Assembly (NCBI GenBank): GCA_018673175.1
Contig: JABHDF010000067.1
Location: 49,427-113,426 of the forward strand
Source of the DNA: Rhodobiaceae bacterium
GTDB taxonomy: Bacteria; Pseudomonadota; Alphaproteobacteria; RS24
DNA length: 64,000 nucleotides
Direction: 5' to 3'
A program made the translations under genes and the position numbers. The notes under the pieces are model-generated. The model saw only the letters and a program-made list of their open reading frames with translations, made no database searches and was not told where the DNA came from. Shown here in pieces: positions 41,211 to 51,438 of this stretch. The number at the start of each line of letters is the position of its first letter. Position 1 is the first letter of the stretch.

Positions 41211-43814
41211 CTATTGCGAGCGCAAAACCGGTGCCGCCGGGACCCCCAAAGCCGCATAAGTGCCGAATAAGCCCAGAACCACCGTCAACACCACGGCGCC
41301 AACCACCGTCAGGCCCAAGGTGAGCGGCAAAAACACAAACTCTGCCTGCATCGGCCCCGCAATCAATCCATAGGCCGCCAGAGTGCCAGCCGCCGCCGCA
41401 ATCACCGCCGCGCCCAGTCCCATGAGGGCATATTCAATGGCAAAGGCCAGCAAAATGCGTCGACGGGTCGCGCCCAGCACTTTCATCACCACCGCATCAT
41501 AGACCCGCGCCTTATGACCCGATGCCATGGCGCCCGCCAAAACCAAAATGCCCGCCAATAAAGTAATGCCGCTCATGGCGCGCACCGCCAGTCCCAAATT
41601 GGTCAGGACATCGCGCATGGTGGCCAAGGCTTCTTTCACGCGGATGATGGTGACATTGGGATAGTCTCGCGCCAACATGCGGGTGAGTTTGGCTTCTTCG
41701 GCATCGGCCAAACCAAGGGTCGCCAAATAGGTGTGCGGCGCATAGGCCAAAGGATTGGGCGAGAATACCAGCGCGAAATTCATGCCACCAGAGGCCCAAT
41801 CGATATAGCGCAAATTGGCCACCACCGCGCTCAGCGGTCGGCCCAAAACATTGACCTCAATTTCGTCGCCCAGCGTCAGGCCAAGGCCTTTGGCAATATC
41901 TGTGCCGACCGAAACCAGCGGCGGCCCATTGTAATCGCTGGCCCACCACTCGCCCTCCACAATAGCGCCGCCCTGAGGCGGCGTGCGGGCATAGGTAAGC
42001 CCGCGATCGCCGCGCAATACCCAAGCGACGTCTGGCGCCAATTTAATGTCTGCCGCCGAAACACCTTTCACCGACAAAATCTGTCCGCGCAACATGGGGG
42101 TTTTTTCTACATGGGCAATCTGTGCCGTGGCGCGCGCATCTAGGAGCAATGGCTCGATTTGCTCGGGCCCCACATCTAGCAAAATTACCGAAGGGGTGCG
42201 CTCGGGTAAATCGCCCGTAATTTGCGCATTAATATTGCCATCGACCATCGAAATAGCCGATAGAAGCGTGACCGATAGACCGATCGACAACATGACCGAA
42301 CGCACGGGCGCATTGGGCCGGGTAATATTCGACAGGGCCAAACGCAATTCAGGCTGGCGCGGGCGGCCCGCCCGCTTGGCCAACCAAACCACAAGGCTGG
42401 CCGCGCCGCGCAAAGCCAAATAAGACAGCGCCACGCCAAGGCCAAACCAAAGGGCGACATCGCGCCGCTCCGAGATCAGCATGGCCAAAGCGCCAAGGCC
42501 GAGAAAACAAATCACAATAGCGATTAAATAAGGGGCGGCAGGGCGCCCCAAAGCGCCATCGGAGCTTTGCGCATCGCCACGAAACAAGGCGGTGACGGGC
42601 GTTCGCTCGACTTTGCCCAAAGGCCAAAGCGCAAAAGCCGCCGCCGATAAAATGCCAAAGCCCGCCGCCGCCAAGAGCGGTTGCGGATAGAGCTGAATGG
42701 CAAGGTCAACGGGCAAAAGCGCGCCGAAGAACGTTTTTACAAAAAGCGGGGTCGCCGCGCCGAGCGCCAAGCCCAGAAGCAAGGCCAAGCCGGTGAGCGC
42801 GCTAATTTGCAGCGCATAGATACGGAAAATAAACCGACCCGAGCCGCCAAGCGCCTTAATCACCGCAATGGTTTCGCGCCGTCTTTGCAAATAAGCGCTA
42901 ATCGCATTGCCAACACCAACGCCGCCCACCACCAAAGCTGTGAGCCCGACCAGCGTGAGAAACAGCCCCAAGCGTTCGATGAACCGACGCATCGAAGGCG
43001 AGGCATCCGAACGGTCGCGCAAGCGCCAACCGGCTTGGGGAAACGCCGTGTTGGCCGCAACGCCCAAAGCTTTGACGCCTTCATTCGTGGCATTGGTCGC
43101 CAATTTGAGGCGGTAGTGATAATTGACCAAAGCGCCTGGGCGCAAAAGACCCGCCGCTTTTAGCGTGGCTTGCGTTAACATCAAGCGCGGCGCCAAAGGA
43201 AAGCCGCCTGCGTTGCGATCCGGCTCGGACACGAGCGCCGCAGTCAGCCGCACGCTTATCTCGCCCACCCGAATGACATCGCCGACTTTTAAGTCCAAAC
43301 GGTCAAACAGGCCTTGTTCGGCCACGCCGCCATATTGTGTTTCGCCCGCCACCGTTCGTTCGGACAAGGCCTGTGCCAAGGGAGTTGGCGGCGCCAGTTC
43401 TATCTGGCCATACAATGGATAAACGCCATCCACCGCTTTGGCCTCGACCAACATAGCTTCTGGTTGTTGGGTATCTGGGTTGAGCTTTTGCGCCATCACC
43501 CTCAGGGTTGCAACTTCTGAGACTTGCGCCTTTGAGCTTAACCATTGGCGTTCGCTGTCAAAAGCGGCGCGATGCACCAGCCGAAAATCCATATCGCCAC
43601 CCAAAATGGACTGGCCTTGCGCCATCATGCCGCCAACCAGCGAGGCCGACAAAGACCCAACGGCGGAAATAGTAAAAATACCTAACACCAGACAGAGTAG
43701 GAAAATGCGGAACCCAGCCAAATGTTTGGCATCCGGCCCGCCGCGCATTTCGCGGCGCGCCAGTTTCATAGCCAAGCCCCAGCTTAGCCGCTCCTGGGAC
43801 GAGGCCGCGCTCAT
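41211..43814 (-). CDS. FtsX-like ABC transporter permease (YbbP-type)
   Basis: 867 aa, multiple FtsX/MacB-like TM segments; follows YbbA-like ATPase. Confidence 0.88.
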   Translation of the reverse strand: MSAASSQERLSWGLAMKLARREMRGGPDAKHLAGFRIFLLCLVLGIFTISAVGSLSASLVGGMMAQGQSILGGDMDFRLVHRAAFDSERQWLSSKAQVSEVATLRVMAQKLNPDTQQPEAMLVEAKAVDGVYPLYGQIELAPPTPLAQALSERTVAGETQYGGVAEQGLFDRLDLKVGDVIRVGEISVRLTAALVSEPDRNAGGFPLAPRLMLTQATLKAAGLLRPGALVNYHYRLKLATNATNEGVKALGVAANTAFPQAGWRLRDRSDASPSMRRFIERLGLFLTLVGLTALVVGGVGVGNAISAYLQRRRETIAVIKALGGSGRFIFRIYALQISALTGLALLLGLALGAATPLFVKTFFGALLPVDLAIQLYPQPLLAAAGFGILSAAAFALWPLGKVERTPVTALFRGDAQSSDGALGRPAAPYLIAIVICFLGLGALAMLISERRDVALWFGLGVALSYLALRGAASLVVWLAKRAGRPRQPELRLALSNITRPNAPVRSVMLSIGLSVTLLSAISMVDGNINAQITGDLPERTPSVILLDVGPEQIEPLLLDARATAQIAHVEKTPMLRGQILSVKGVSAADIKLAPDVAWVLRGDRGLTYARTPPQGGAIVEGEWWASDYNGPPLVSVGTDIAKGLGLTLGDEIEVNVLGRPLSAVVANLRYIDWASGGMNFALVFSPNPLAYAPHTYLATLGLADAEEAKLTRMLARDYPNVTIIRVKEALATMRDVLTNLGLAVRAMSGITLLAGILVLAGAMASGHKARVYDAVVMKVLGATRRRILLAFAIEYALMGLGAAVIAAAAGTLAAYGLIAGPMQAEFVFLPLTLGLTVVGAVVLTVVLGLFGTYAALGVPAAPVLRSQ

Positions 43815-44482
43815 GTCTCTTGTTCCGCCTCTAGGCGGCCATCTTGCATGGTCAGCGTGCGGTCGCAGCGTTGCGCCAGAGCTTTATCATGGGTGATCAG
43901 CACCAGAGTTGTGCCGCGAGTTTTAGCCAGACCCAAAATTAAATCCATGACCGCTTGGCCGGTTTTTTGGTCGAGGTTGCCCGTCGGCTCATCGGCAAAC
44001 AGTACCGGCGGATTGGCCACCAGCGCCCGCGCTAGCGCGACACGCTGTTGTTCGCCGCCCGACATCTGCGTTGGGTAATGGTCGTGCCTGTCGGCCAGGC
44101 CCACCTCGGCCAGCATTTGCGCGGCCCGCTCGGGCGCCTCAGGCTGACTGGCCAGCTCGAGCGGCAACATGACATTTTCTAGCGCCGTCATGGTCGGCAC
44201 AAGGTGAAAACTTTGGAACACAATGCCGACATGAGTGCGGCGAAACCGCGCCAAAGCATCTTCGTTCATCTGAACATAGTCATGGCCTGCAATTTGCACC
44301 AAACCCGAAGTGGCAGGCTCTAGGCCGGCCAACACCATCAGCAAAGTCGTTTTGCCCGAGCCCGAAGGGCCGATGAGCCCCACCGCTTCGCCCGGTGCCA
44401 CGGTGACATCTAGGCCACGAAGGATGTTGACGTCTCCGGCGCGACTGGGCAGGGTAACGGTCAGATTTTGAACTTCGATCAT
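43811..44482 (-). CDS. ABC transporter ATP-binding protein (YbbA/LolD-type)
   Basis: GLIGPSGSGKTTLLMVLAGLE; MSGGEQQRVALARALVANP; FADEPTGNLDQKTG. Confidence 0.92.
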   Translation of the reverse strand: MIEVQNLTVTLPSRAGDVNILRGLDVTVAPGEAVGLIGPSGSGKTTLLMVLAGLEPATSGLVQIAGHDYVQMNEDALARFRRTHVGIVFQSFHLVPTMTALENVMLPLELASQPEAPERAAQMLAEVGLADRHDHYPTQMSGGEQQRVALARALVANPPVLFADEPTGNLDQKTGQAVMDLILGLAKTRGTTLVLITHDKALAQRCDRTLTMQDGRLEAEQET

Positions 44483-44546
44483 TTGTCTCGCCTATTTGTT
44501 GAATGGCTGGGTATCCGGTTGAAAGCTTTATAGAGGAAGCTGACCT

Positions 44547-45239
44547 TTGTTGCAGATAAAACGCGCGCCACGTCGAAACCTGTCGCGTCAAACCCAAGGC
44601 GGTTTCCTTCGTGGGGCCCTTTTACTAAGTCTTACGTGGGCTTGCCTGATTTGGATGTCGCCCAAAGCCTTCGCCGAGGAAGCTGCGGTAGAAATCGTCG
44701 CCTTGGGCGATAGTTTGACGGCTGGCTATCAATTGGCGCCTGGCGATGGATTTGTGCCGCAACTGCAAGCTTATCTGCGCGCACGAGGCCAAAATGTGCG
44801 GGTACGCAATGGCGGCGTGTCGGGCGATACCAGCGCCGGTGGGCGCGCGCGGCTCGATTGGGTTTTAAGCCCGAGCACAAAAGCCGTCATCGTCGAACTG
44901 GGCGCCAATGATATGCTGCGAGGCATAAGCCCGACGCTTACCCGTAAAAATCTGGAAGCGATATTAATCGAACTCAAAAAGCGCAACCTGCCTGTTTTGC
45001 TGGCGGGCATGATGGCCGCGCCCAACTTGGGCCCTGCCTACGCCCGCGCCTTCAATCCGATTTATCGAAAGCTCGCAGAAAAATATGATGCGGTTTATTA
45101 TCCGTTTTTCCTCGAAGGCATCGCCGCCGATCGAAGCCTCAACCTAGCGGATGGCATTCACCCCAATCGCGAGGGCATTGCCGTCATCGTCAAAAATATT
45201 TCTCCGTCAGTCGAAAAGCTACTGGCGCGAATTAAGTAA
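44547..45239 (+). CDS. tesA: Arylesterase/acyl-CoA thioesterase I (TesA-like, SGNH hydrolase)
   Basis: IVALGDSLTAGYQLAPGDGFVPQLQ; GGVSGDTSAGG; LADGIHPNREG; divergent from ybbAP-like pair. Confidence 0.88.
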   Translation: MLQIKRAPRRNLSRQTQGGFLRGALLLSLTWACLIWMSPKAFAEEAAVEIVALGDSLTAGYQLAPGDGFVPQLQAYLRARGQNVRVRNGGVSGDTSAGGRARLDWVLSPSTKAVIVELGANDMLRGISPTLTRKNLEAILIELKKRNLPVLLAGMMAAPNLGPAYARAFNPIYRKLAEKYDAVYYPFFLEGIAADRSLNLADGIHPNREGIAVIVKNISPSVEKLLARIK

Positions 45240-45264
45240 CCATCATCCATAGGGAGACAGATTT

Positions 45265-46308
45265 ATGCAATACCGTCGTTTAGGGCACACAGATATTAAG
45301 GTCAGTTCCATCTGCTTGGGCACCATGACTTGGGGTCAGCAGAACACCGAAGCCGAAGGCCATGAGCAAATGGATTATTCGGTCGAAATGGGCGTTAATT
45401 TCTTCGATACGGCCGAAATGTATGCTGTGCCGCCGACCGCCGAAACCCAAGGCAAGACCGAAGAAATTATCGGCACCTGGTTTCAAAAAACCGGCAAGCG
45501 CGAAGATATTATTCTGGCCACCAAAGTGGCCGGCCGCGCGCCGATGAATTGGCTACGCGACAATGGCGAGGGCACCGACCACACGCCTGCACAAATTCAC
45601 GAGGCCATTGATAAAAGCCTGAAGCGTTTGCAGACCGATTATGTCGATCTGTATCAACTGCATTGGCCAGACCGTCCCATTCGGATTTTTGGCGGACTGG
45701 GCCATAAAGAAATGGGCGGCGAGATCAATCGCATTGAAGATGTTTTGGGCACTTTGGCAGAGATCCAAAAATCCGGCAAAGTACGCCACTTCGGCCTATC
45801 GAATGAAACGCCTTGGGGCATTATGAAATTTTTGCACCATAGCGAAATGAACAAAGACTTGCCGCGCATGGTGTCGGTGCAAAATGCCTATAACCTTTTG
45901 AACCGTATTTATGAGCTCGGCTCGTCGGAAATACTCCACCGCGAGGGCGTGGGGCTATTGGCTTATTCACCTTTGGCACAGGGCTATTTGACGGGCAAAT
46001 ATCAAGGCGGTGCCAACCCACCAGGCTCGCGCAAACAATTGTTCGACCGCCTACAGCGCTATGAAACCGAGGGCACAGATGCCGCCATTGAGAGCTATCT
46101 CGATATTGCCAAAAAATACGGTCTAGATGCCTCGCAATTGGCCAATCAATTTGTGACCACGCGCGATTTCGTGACCTCCAATATTATTGGCGCCACCAAT
46201 ATGGAACAGCTGAAGTTGGCCGTAACCAGTGTGGATGTGGACCTGACGGATGAAATTTTGGCCGATATTGATGCCGTGCATTTGCGCGCGCCCAATATCT
46301 GCCCGTAA
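45265..46308 (+). CDS. Aldo/keto reductase (Tas-like)
   Basis: MQYRRLGHTDIKVSSICLGTMTWGQQNTEAEGHEQMDYSVEMGVNFFDTAEMY. Confidence 0.92.
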   Translation: MQYRRLGHTDIKVSSICLGTMTWGQQNTEAEGHEQMDYSVEMGVNFFDTAEMYAVPPTAETQGKTEEIIGTWFQKTGKREDIILATKVAGRAPMNWLRDNGEGTDHTPAQIHEAIDKSLKRLQTDYVDLYQLHWPDRPIRIFGGLGHKEMGGEINRIEDVLGTLAEIQKSGKVRHFGLSNETPWGIMKFLHHSEMNKDLPRMVSVQNAYNLLNRIYELGSSEILHREGVGLLAYSPLAQGYLTGKYQGGANPPGSRKQLFDRLQRYETEGTDAAIESYLDIAKKYGLDASQLANQFVTTRDFVTSNIIGATNMEQLKLAVTSVDVDLTDEILADIDAVHLRAPNICP

Positions 46309-46350
46309 GGCCCAATATCTGCCCGTAAGGCCCAATATCTGCCCGTAAGG
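46291..46350. repeat. Exact 3 x 20-bp tandem repeat (cccaatatctgcccgtaagg)
   Basis: Read directly; first copy contains the AKR stop codon, last copy supplies the SD of phhB. Confidence 0.97.
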
Positions 46351-46358
46351 AGAGAGAC

Positions 46359-46667
46359 ATGACTGAAAAATTATCTAACGCCGACAAAAAATCCGCGCTG
46401 GCCAAACTCAATGGCTGGAAGAAAACCACGGGCCGAGACGCCATTGCGAAGCGTTTTATCTTTGCGGACTTCAATGCCGCTTTTGCTTGGATGAGCCGCG
46501 TCGCGATGATGGCCGAAAAACTCGACCATCACCCCGAATGGGACAATGTCTATAAAACGGTAAATGTCGTTTTGACCACACATGATGCCGGCGGCTTGTC
46601 CGAATTAGATATCGCCATGGCAAAATTCATGGATAAGACAGCGGGCGCAGCTGGGCGAAAAAAATAA
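46359..46667 (+). CDS. phhB: 4a-hydroxytetrahydrobiopterin dehydratase
   Basis: GWKKTTGRDAIAKRFIFADFNAAFAWMSRVAMMAEKLDHHPEWDNVYKTVNVVLTTHDAGGLSELD. Confidence 0.95.
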   Translation: MTEKLSNADKKSALAKLNGWKKTTGRDAIAKRFIFADFNAAFAWMSRVAMMAEKLDHHPEWDNVYKTVNVVLTTHDAGGLSELDIAMAKFMDKTAGAAGRKK

Positions 46668-47119
46668 TGCCGGAATGGCGCGATATTTGGGTGCTGGTGT
46701 TGCTCGCCATTTTGGCGGGCGGCACGGCGCTTTTGCAAAATCGCCATAAGCCCCTGAGCGTCGACGACATTGCCATTCGCCAAATCATTCGCGAGCAAGC
46801 CAGCGCTTTTGCCGCCCAAGATGGCCCCACCGCTTTCGGGTTTGCCGCGCCTGAGCTGCAAGCCCAGTTCGAAACGCCGGGCTATTTTATGGCCATGATA
46901 GAGGCACATTATCGACCGATATATTTCGCGCAAAAAATGAATTTTTCCACGCCCGCGCGGCCACTCGCCAGGGATGGGGATATGCGTATGCAATCGGTTT
47001 TTCTGGTCGACGATAAAGGCACCAGCCATCAAGCGCGTTATCTGATGCAAAAACAGCCGGACGGATCTTGGAAGATCGCCGGCTGTCATTTGCTACCTTC
47101 CGACCTGATAGATATCTAG
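46667..47119 (+). CDS. DUF4864 domain-containing protein
   Basis: IRQIIREQASAFAAQDGPTAFGFAAPELQAQFETPGYFMAMIEAHYRPIY. Confidence 0.75.
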   Translation: MPEWRDIWVLVLLAILAGGTALLQNRHKPLSVDDIAIRQIIREQASAFAAQDGPTAFGFAAPELQAQFETPGYFMAMIEAHYRPIYFAQKMNFSTPARPLARDGDMRMQSVFLVDDKGTSHQARYLMQKQPDGSWKIAGCHLLPSDLIDI

Positions 47120-47134
47120 GTCGGTAAAGTTTTT

Positions 47135-47917
47135 CTAGCGTGGGGCCATACGAATGGCGCCATCGAGGCGAACATCTTCGCCGTTGAAGTAATTCACTTC
47201 ACACATGGTCGCCGCCAATTTGGCATATTCTTCTGGCATGCCAAGACGCGATGGATAAGGCACCATGGCACCCAAAGCTTGACGCACATTGTCTGGCGCA
47301 CCGGCAAGAAGCGGCGTGTCGAAAATGCCCGGCAAGATGGTGTTGACCCGAATGCCTTCGCGAGACAAATCACGCGCGATCGGCAAGGACATGCCAACCA
47401 CACCCGCTTTGGAAGCCGAGTAAGCGGCCTGACCGATTTGGCCGTCTTCGGCTGCAACCGACGCTGTGTTCACAATCGCGCCGCGATCGCCACAAGCCAA
47501 TGGGTCTAGGCTCATCATGCCCGCCGCAGATTTTGCGATGCAACGGAACGTGCCAACCAAATTAATCTGAATAATCAAGTTAAACGCGTCGAGCGGGAAA
47601 TGTTTGATCTCGCCCGTCTCTTTGTTGCGCGAGGCGGTTTTGACCGCATTGCCTGTACCCGCGCAATTGATCAAAATGCGTTCCTGACCCAAAGCGTCGC
47701 GGATTTTTGCAAAGCCTGCATCCACATCTTCGTCAGAAGTTACGTTTACTCTAGCAAACGCGCCGCCAACTTCTTTGGCCACAGCTTCGCCGCGTTCTTC
47801 GTTAAGGTCGAAAATACCGCATTTTACGCCATGCTCAGCCAACAGACGAACCGTTGCTTCGCCAAGACCTGACGCGCCACCTGTTACGATGGCGGTAATG
47901 TTTGAATCCAATTTCAT
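47135..47917 (-). CDS. SDR-family dehydrogenase, 3-hydroxyacyl-CoA dehydrogenase type-2-like
   Basis: AIVTGGASGLGEATVRLLAEHG; YSASKAGVVGMSLPIARDL. Confidence 0.88.
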   Translation of the reverse strand: MKLDSNITAIVTGGASGLGEATVRLLAEHGVKCGIFDLNEERGEAVAKEVGGAFARVNVTSDEDVDAGFAKIRDALGQERILINCAGTGNAVKTASRNKETGEIKHFPLDAFNLIIQINLVGTFRCIAKSAAGMMSLDPLACGDRGAIVNTASVAAEDGQIGQAAYSASKAGVVGMSLPIARDLSREGIRVNTILPGIFDTPLLAGAPDNVRQALGAMVPYPSRLGMPEEYAKLAATMCEVNYFNGEDVRLDGAIRMAPR

Positions 47918-48006
47918 ATTGTTTCTCCCGAAAATGGTGAACTCTAAGATGGCCAGACTTTATAAACTCGCGCGCGCGCGTGCAAGTCTTAATGAGCCAG
48001 CCAAGC

Positions 48007-48963
48007 CTATCCCTTTGGCGCGTCACTATCGGAAGCCAAATAGGCCTCGCGGCGCAGGATATAAAAGCTGGAGCCGACAATAATCAGCGCGCCCAATATC
48101 GTATAGGCATCGGGCACGGTGGAGAAAATCAGCCAACCCGCGATGGCCGCGAAAACCAAACGCGAATAATCAACCGGCGCAATGACGCTGGCCTCGCCCA
48201 AGGCAAAAGCGCGAATGAAGCAATTATGCGACACGGTCGCCAAAAGCCCCATGGCCACCAGCATCCAAAGTTCATTGAGGGTTGGCGTCTGCCAGACGAA
48301 AAACGTCGGGATGGAGATCAGCGTGATAGACACTGTATTGGTGTAAAACATCAGCGTAACAGGCCCGTCATGGCGCGACGCGATCGAGACCAATATGGTT
48401 GCCAAAGCGACCAAAAAGGCATGCCCCAAAGCCGCCATGGCGCCGATGCTGAGCGCCACGCCCAGCGAGCCAACATCCATGCCAGGGCGCAACATAATGA
48501 GGACGCCAATAAAGCCGACGCCCGCAGCCGCGGCGCGGCGCAAGCCCACCGCTTCGGATAAAATAATGGCCGCCAAAGGCACGAGAAATAAATTACGCGA
48601 GAAACTAATCGCCTGCGCCTCGGCCAAGGGCAAAGCGACAATCGCGTAAAAGCCCAAGAACATAGCCAGCGAGCCGACCACACCACGGGTCAGTTGAAGC
48701 AAGGGGATTTGTGTCGCTATACCCGCCCGCAGGCCGCCCGTGCGCCAAAAAATCGGCAAGATAACCGCCAAGGCCACAGCCGCGCGGAAAAAAGAGATTT
48801 CAAACGGGTGCAGCGTCTGGCCCAATGTCTTGACCAGAATATTGGTAAAGGTAAATAGGGTCGCAGAAGCCAATAGCCAGAGGGCCGCGCGCCGATTATC
48901 GATCACGCGGTCCCCTTTTTTAGATGACGGCTTTGGCGTATCCAGCTGTTGGTTAGCCTTCAC
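48007..48963 (-). CDS. DMT superfamily (EamA) transporter
   Basis: 10-TM pattern with two EamA repeats. Confidence 0.88.
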   Translation of the reverse strand: MKANQQLDTPKPSSKKGDRVIDNRRAALWLLASATLFTFTNILVKTLGQTLHPFEISFFRAAVALAVILPIFWRTGGLRAGIATQIPLLQLTRGVVGSLAMFLGFYAIVALPLAEAQAISFSRNLFLVPLAAIILSEAVGLRRAAAAGVGFIGVLIMLRPGMDVGSLGVALSIGAMAALGHAFLVALATILVSIASRHDGPVTLMFYTNTVSITLISIPTFFVWQTPTLNELWMLVAMGLLATVSHNCFIRAFALGEASVIAPVDYSRLVFAAIAGWLIFSTVPDAYTILGALIIVGSSFYILRREAYLASDSDAPKG

Positions 48964-49966
48964 TGCGGCCCATAGTCAAAATCACTTTGCCCTTCACTTT
49001 GCGACTGGCCATTTGGTTCAGCGCATCGCTGGCTTGCTCTAGCGGGTAGCGACCCGAAATATGCGGACGAATGGTGCCCGCTTTATACATAGCCATCAGC
49101 TCGGCCAAATTGGCCGCATTGCCTTTTGGGTCGCGGGCGGTGAAAGCCCCCCAAAAGACGCCAACAATTTGGCAGCTTTTTAGCAAAGCCAAGTTCAGCG
49201 GAATTTGCGGAATAGGCCCGGAAGCAAAACCGATGACCAAATAACGACCTTCCCAATTGGTCGCGCGCAGCGCTGGCTCGGCATAAGAGCCCCCTACTGG
49301 GTCATAAACCACATCGGCGCCTTGGCCGTCGGTCAGCGCTTTAATTTGCTCGGTGAAAGCGCGCTGTTGGGTTTTATCCAATTCGCCGGCTGGGTATAAA
49401 ATGGTCTCATCGGCACCATGCTCGACACATACATCGAGTTTATCTTGCGCCGAAGCCGCCGCGATGACGCGCGCGCCCATGGCTTTGCCAAGCTCAACTG
49501 CCGCCAGGCCAACGCCGCCGGCGGCGCCCATGACCAGCAAAGTTTCGCCAGGTTGAATATGGGCCCGGTCTTTTAGGCCATAATGCGACGTGCCGTAAGT
49601 CAGCACCAATGCCGAGGCCGTTTCTAAGTCCATTTCATCTGGCACGGGAATGCACGAAGTTTCGGCAATCGCCAGCTCTTCGACATAACCGCCATGGCCA
49701 CACGAGCCGATAACCCGATCGCCGATTTTCAGGCTGGTAACACCTTCGCCTAATTTGGCAACCACGCCAGCCACTTCGCCGCCAGGGGCGAAAGGCAGTG
49801 GTGGCTTGAACTGATATTTGTTTTGAATGATGAGAACGTCGGGAAAATTAACCGCCGCTGCATGTACATCCAGCACCACTTGACCGGGGCCAGGCTCTGG
49901 CGAGGCAATATCTTCGACAACAAGGCTCTCGGGTGGACCGAATTCTTTACACAATACAGCTTTCAT
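48953..49966 (-). CDS. NADPH:quinone oxidoreductase family (zinc-independent MDR)
   Basis: MKAVLCKEFGPPESLVVEDIASPEPGPGQVVLDVHAAAVNFPDVLIIQNKYQ. Confidence 0.92.
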   Translation of the reverse strand: MKAVLCKEFGPPESLVVEDIASPEPGPGQVVLDVHAAAVNFPDVLIIQNKYQFKPPLPFAPGGEVAGVVAKLGEGVTSLKIGDRVIGSCGHGGYVEELAIAETSCIPVPDEMDLETASALVLTYGTSHYGLKDRAHIQPGETLLVMGAAGGVGLAAVELGKAMGARVIAAASAQDKLDVCVEHGADETILYPAGELDKTQQRAFTEQIKALTDGQGADVVYDPVGGSYAEPALRATNWEGRYLVIGFASGPIPQIPLNLALLKSCQIVGVFWGAFTARDPKGNAANLAELMAMYKAGTIRPHISGRYPLEQASDALNQMASRKVKGKVILTMGRSEG

Positions 49967-50090
49967 AATTTTCTCCCTAGTTACATCGCCTCTTCGAGGC
50001 AGGTTTGTTTTTTTCGCCCCTCACACGAGGCGTCATTCAGCCGATATCATAAGCCAGCCTAATAGAAAGAGAAGCGAAAAAAGCGCGCCC

Positions 50091-50693
50091 CTATACACGC
50101 CCCTCTAGGGCGTCGCGCAATTTCGAGAAAGCCAAGCGCAAGCGCGACTTCACCGTGCCAAGTGGCATATTGGTATCCTCGGCAATTTTGGCGTGCGACC
50201 AGCCTTTGTAAAACGCCAATCGAATGAGTTCGCGCTGCTCATCGGGCAACACGAGAAGCGCTTCGCGCACTTGCTCGCTGTCGCGAAGGGCCATGACTTC
50301 TTCGTCGGGCGGCGTGGGCGCATCGGGCACCAGACTGGGGTCTTGGGCGTCGAGTTCAGGGAATTTTTGGCGCCGCAAAATATCAATACGCCGGTTGCGC
50401 GCAATGGTAAAAATCCAAGTTGAGGCGGCGGCTTTTTTACGGTCAAACAACTCGGCTTTGCGCCAAACCGCCAGCAGCGCTTCTTGCGTCACTTCCTCGG
50501 CTTGGCCATTGCTGGCGCCGAGGCGCAAAAGATAGCCTTTCAAGCGCGGCGCGAAATGCGCGAAAATCTCTGCAAAAGCGGCTCGGTCTTTGGTTTGGGC
50601 AATGGCGACAATCAGGTCCGCCAAATGGACGCTGCTGGCCTCTGGGGCCTTGTGTGTCTCGCTGCGCTTGGGTGAGTGGCCATGCGTTGGCAT
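50091..50693 (-). CDS. RNA polymerase ECF-type sigma factor
   Basis: GQAEEVTQEALLAVWRKAELFDRKKAAASTWIFTIARNRRIDILRR; GWSHAKIAEDTNMPLGTVKSRLRLAFSKLR. Confidence 0.93.
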   Translation of the reverse strand: MPTHGHSPKRSETHKAPEASSVHLADLIVAIAQTKDRAAFAEIFAHFAPRLKGYLLRLGASNGQAEEVTQEALLAVWRKAELFDRKKAAASTWIFTIARNRRIDILRRQKFPELDAQDPSLVPDAPTPPDEEVMALRDSEQVREALLVLPDEQRELIRLAFYKGWSHAKIAEDTNMPLGTVKSRLRLAFSKLRDALEGRV

Positions 50694-50871
50694 TGTCCAA
50701 AGGACCTCTTTTTACGATTAAAACTCAGCCACACAGCCTCAAAAAAGGCTATGCAGGCGCAGGCAGTAAACGCGATTACCCCCATGAAAGCAAGCATGGC
50801 GGGAGAAAAACTCTGCCATCGCCGCTCCAAAGGCACTGGCACGGCAAAACAAATCAGATTAGCTTCAGGTT

Positions 50872-51429
50872 ATGTCTTATCTACCAACCTTTCGGGGCCT
50901 TGCGGGCTTATTGGGCGCCTTGGCGCTGCTGACCACGCCCGCTCTGGCCGCTACGGATGCCAATGCGGCCAAGCCGGTGCAAGAATTTTCCGATTGGCGC
51001 TTGTTCGTCGACGGCCGAGGCGCGGCCAAAACCTGTTATCTGGCGGCCGAGCCGAGATCCAGCGCGCCCGCCAATGTAAAACGCGGCGACACTTATTTGG
51101 TCGTCACTCATCGCCCAGGGCAAGGCGTTCGGGGCGAGGTTTCGGTTCGTATTGGCTATCCGTTTTCGGCCACCTCCATACCTTTTGCCAATGTGGGGTC
51201 AGACGACTTTAACTTCATCACCGGCGTCAAAGCTCAAAACGGCGCCGACGAATGGACCTGGATTGAAAACCTGAAGCAACAGCCACGTTTGCTGCGCGCC
51301 ATGAAGCGCGGCAGTGAGTTGGTTTTCAAGGGAACCTCCGCGCGGGGCACGCTGACCACAGATAGCTATAGCTTGCGCGGCGTCACCGCTGGCATGAAGG
51401 CACTAGACGCGGCCTGCCCAGCCCCCTAG
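50872..51429 (+). CDS. Invasion-associated locus B (IalB)-family secreted protein
   Basis: Signal peptide; EFSDWRLFVDGRGAAKTCYLAAEP pattern. Confidence 0.7.
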   Translation: MSYLPTFRGLAGLLGALALLTTPALAATDANAAKPVQEFSDWRLFVDGRGAAKTCYLAAEPRSSAPANVKRGDTYLVVTHRPGQGVRGEVSVRIGYPFSATSIPFANVGSDDFNFITGVKAQNGADEWTWIENLKQQPRLLRAMKRGSELVFKGTSARGTLTTDSYSLRGVTAGMKALDAACPAP

Positions 51430-51438
51430 AACATCCCT

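Noticed and set aside
43811-45239. ybbA-ybbP-tesA block as something novel
   Set aside because: Known conserved arrangement in proteobacteria.
46291-46350. CRISPR-like repeat array
   Set aside because: Repeats are directly contiguous with no spacers and no cas genes; simple tandem duplication.
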